Origin: Candidatus Arcticimaribacter sp. | GTDB taxonomy: Bacteria > Bacteroidota > Bacteroidia > Flavobacteriales > Flavobacteriaceae | Length of the DNA: 7,086 nt | Assembly (NCBI GenBank): GCA_011526335.1 | Contig: WTJB01000081.1 | Location: forward strand, 1-7,086 | Direction: 5' to 3' | Shown here: positions 6,148-7,086 of the stretch, in pieces | Numbering within the stretch: position 1 is the first letter of the stretch | Layout of the letters: each line of letters opens with the position of its first letter | Notes under the pieces: generated by a model | What the model was told of the DNA's origin: nothing | The model's input: the letters and a program-made list of their open reading frames with translations, nothing else | Databases searched by the model: none | Program-made: the position numbers and the translations under genes

Positions 6148-6849
6148 ATGCGCCTCACTGTCTTTTTGCTATTTATGCTATGCTTACATACTCCTTTGTT
6201 TGGACAAAAAAGCATGCATTACTTGTGGACACAAGAACTCAAACAATGGGTAGATGACCAAGGAAATGTTAATTACAAAGCGTGGAAACAAAACCCTAAA
6301 GGCCTAAAAACCTATCTAAAAACCTTGGAGGAAAACCCACCACAAGCCTATTGGTCAAAAAATGATTCTTTAGCCTACTTCATCAATGCCTACAATGCCG
6401 TTACGGTAGATTTGATTTTGACCCATTATCCCTTAAAAAGCATCCGAAGGTTAGGAATGCCGTGGCGAAGAAAATTATTTTTATTGGGCGTTGAAAAAGT
6501 ATCCTTAAACCATCTGGAACATAAAATTTTACGAAAAATGGGGGACCCCAGAATTCATTTTGCCATCAATTGTGCTTCGGCTTCTTGCCCAAAACTAGAA
6601 AATACAGCTTTTGAGTCGTCCAATATTCAAGAACGTTTGGAGCAAGCCACGAAGAACTTTTTGAATGACCCGCACAAAAATAAATTGTCGAAGAAACAAC
6701 TTTCGCTATCCAAAATATTCCTGTGGTTTGCGGATGATTTTGGAAACAAAAAAGAAATAATTGCCTTTATCAATCGTTATAGCCCAACAAATCTTCCTTC
6801 TTCCACCAAGATAAAGTATTTGGACTATGACTGGGCACTCAACGAATAG
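6148..6849 (+). CDS. secreted DUF547 domain protein of the arsenosugar cluster
   Basis: This is a 233-aa protein of the DUF547 family, whose biochemical function is not established. An N-terminal signal peptide (MRLTVFLLFMLCLHTPLFGQ) makes export to the periplasm or beyond likely. Recognisable family segments are YFINAYNAVTVDLIL (77-91), a W-R-R/K-rich patch near 106-109, HLEHKILR (122-129) and IHFAINCASASCPKL (136-150) with C142 and C147. The start at 6148 was chosen because it begins the signal peptide; an upstream in-frame ATG at 6112 would lie inside arsM and bury the signal. The gene is the only exported product in the cluster, so it may act on a surface-located or exported arsenosugar or an arsenolipid, but this is inference. 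It overlaps the next gene by 23 nt. Confidence 0.82.
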   Translation: MRLTVFLLFMLCLHTPLFGQKSMHYLWTQELKQWVDDQGNVNYKAWKQNPKGLKTYLKTLEENPPQAYWSKNDSLAYFINAYNAVTVDLILTHYPLKSIRRLGMPWRRKLFLLGVEKVSLNHLEHKILRKMGDPRIHFAINCASASCPKLENTAFESSNIQERLEQATKNFLNDPHKNKLSKKQLSLSKIFLWFADDFGNKKEIIAFINRYSPTNLPSSTKIKYLDYDWALNE

Positions 6850-7086
6850 CGCACTCTCGATTATTATTCCGGTATTTAACGAAGAAAAAAAGCTTCCTAA
6901 AATACTGCACTGGTTAGATAAAAAAGCCTTTTTCAAATCCCATCAAGTCATAGTAGTAGACGGAGGTAGTGAAGACGGAACTTTAGCCCTAAGCGATCTG
7001 TATCCTAAGGTTGACTTTTATACGAGCCCAAAAGGCAGAGCCAAACAAATGAATTTTGGGGCGCAGAAAGCCGTGCATACTACTCT
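6827..7086 (+). CDS. TIGR04283-type arsenosugar biosynthesis glycosyltransferase (GT2), 3' end missing
   Basis: These are the first 86 residues of a family-2 glycosyltransferase, starting at ATG 6827 inside the DUF547 gene. The start is the only ATG in frame before the conserved core. GT-A hallmarks follow: SIIIPVFNEEKKLPKIL near residues 11-27, the nucleotide-binding VVDGGSEDGT (43-52) and the segment GRAKQMNFGA (70-79). That last segment is the recognisable signature of the glycosyltransferase family found beside ArsS-type radical SAM genes. It is likely to transfer an activated sugar, here possibly the arsenic-bearing ribose, to an acceptor such as glycerol. The acceptor and the DxD region are not all visible. 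The window ends before the catalytic domain is complete, so family identity is well supported and function is inferred from context. Confidence 0.85.
   Translation, partial: MTGHSTNSALSIIIPVFNEEKKLPKILHWLDKKAFFKSHQVIVVDGGSEDGTLALSDLYPKVDFYTSPKGRAKQMNFGAQKAVHTT

Larger units (their letters stand above)
2345..7086 (+). other. arsenosugar biosynthesis operon (seven genes, continues past the window)
   Basis: Seven same-strand genes are packed end to end. CMD protein to arsS is separated by 1 nt. arsS and the TIGR04282-type transferase share 1 nt (TGATG), and that transferase and the phosphorylase share 4 nt (ATGA). Phosphorylase to arsM is 8 nt, arsM to the DUF547 gene is 16 nt, and the DUF547 gene and the GT2 gene overlap by 23 nt. 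Such spacing implies one transcript with translational coupling. The families co-occur in clusters annotated as arsenosugar biosynthesis; the operon call itself is inferred from spacing. Confidence 0.85.

Overview
The window looks like chromosome from a flavobacterium or close relative (Bacteroidota). The base composition is AT-rich, there are no obvious Shine-Dalgarno sequences, and the candidate promoters resemble the Bacteroidota TTG / TAnnTTTG type. The regulators are a LytS-like histidine kinase and a LytTR response regulator, and the gene families have close flavobacterial parallels. This assignment comes from reading the sequence, not from a database match.

The left part (1-2124) is accessory to the main system. 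It begins with the 3' part of an M15/VanY-type D,D-carboxypeptidase on the + strand. This meets, tail to tail over a shared TTAA, a leftward two-component operon (kinase at 1352-2124, response regulator at 595-1340). Each gene of this operon carries one apparent single-base deletion that breaks its reading frame. The two halves of each protein match one family and fit together once a base is restored. The pair is therefore either decaying or affected by homopolymer errors.

A 220-bp divergent intergenic region (2125-2344) holds candidate promoters and a perfect 14-bp palindrome.

The right part (2345-7086, running off the end) is a compact rightward operon of seven genes, recognisable as an arsenosugar biosynthesis cluster. 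In order: a CMD/AhpD-like peroxidase-like protein, the radical SAM enzyme ArsS, a CofC/DUF2064-like transferase (TIGR04282 type), a trimeric-type purine nucleoside phosphorylase, the arsenite methyltransferase ArsM, a secreted DUF547 protein, and a family-2 glycosyltransferase (TIGR04283 type, partial). Neighbouring genes are separated by 16 nt or less or overlap by up to 23 nt.

A working model follows, with the steps after ArsS inferred. ArsM makes dimethylarsenite, and ArsS joins it to the 5'-deoxyadenosyl group of SAM. The phosphorylase removes adenine to give a dimethylarsino-deoxyribose 1-phosphate. The CofC-like enzyme may activate that sugar phosphate, and the GT2 enzyme may transfer it to an acceptor such as glycerol. 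The phosphorylase supports the model. Where human PNP has Asn243 and His257 (6-oxopurine and 5'-OH recognition), it has Asp and Ile, as expected for a 5'-deoxy-5'-substituted adenosine substrate similar to that of methylthioadenosine phosphorylase.
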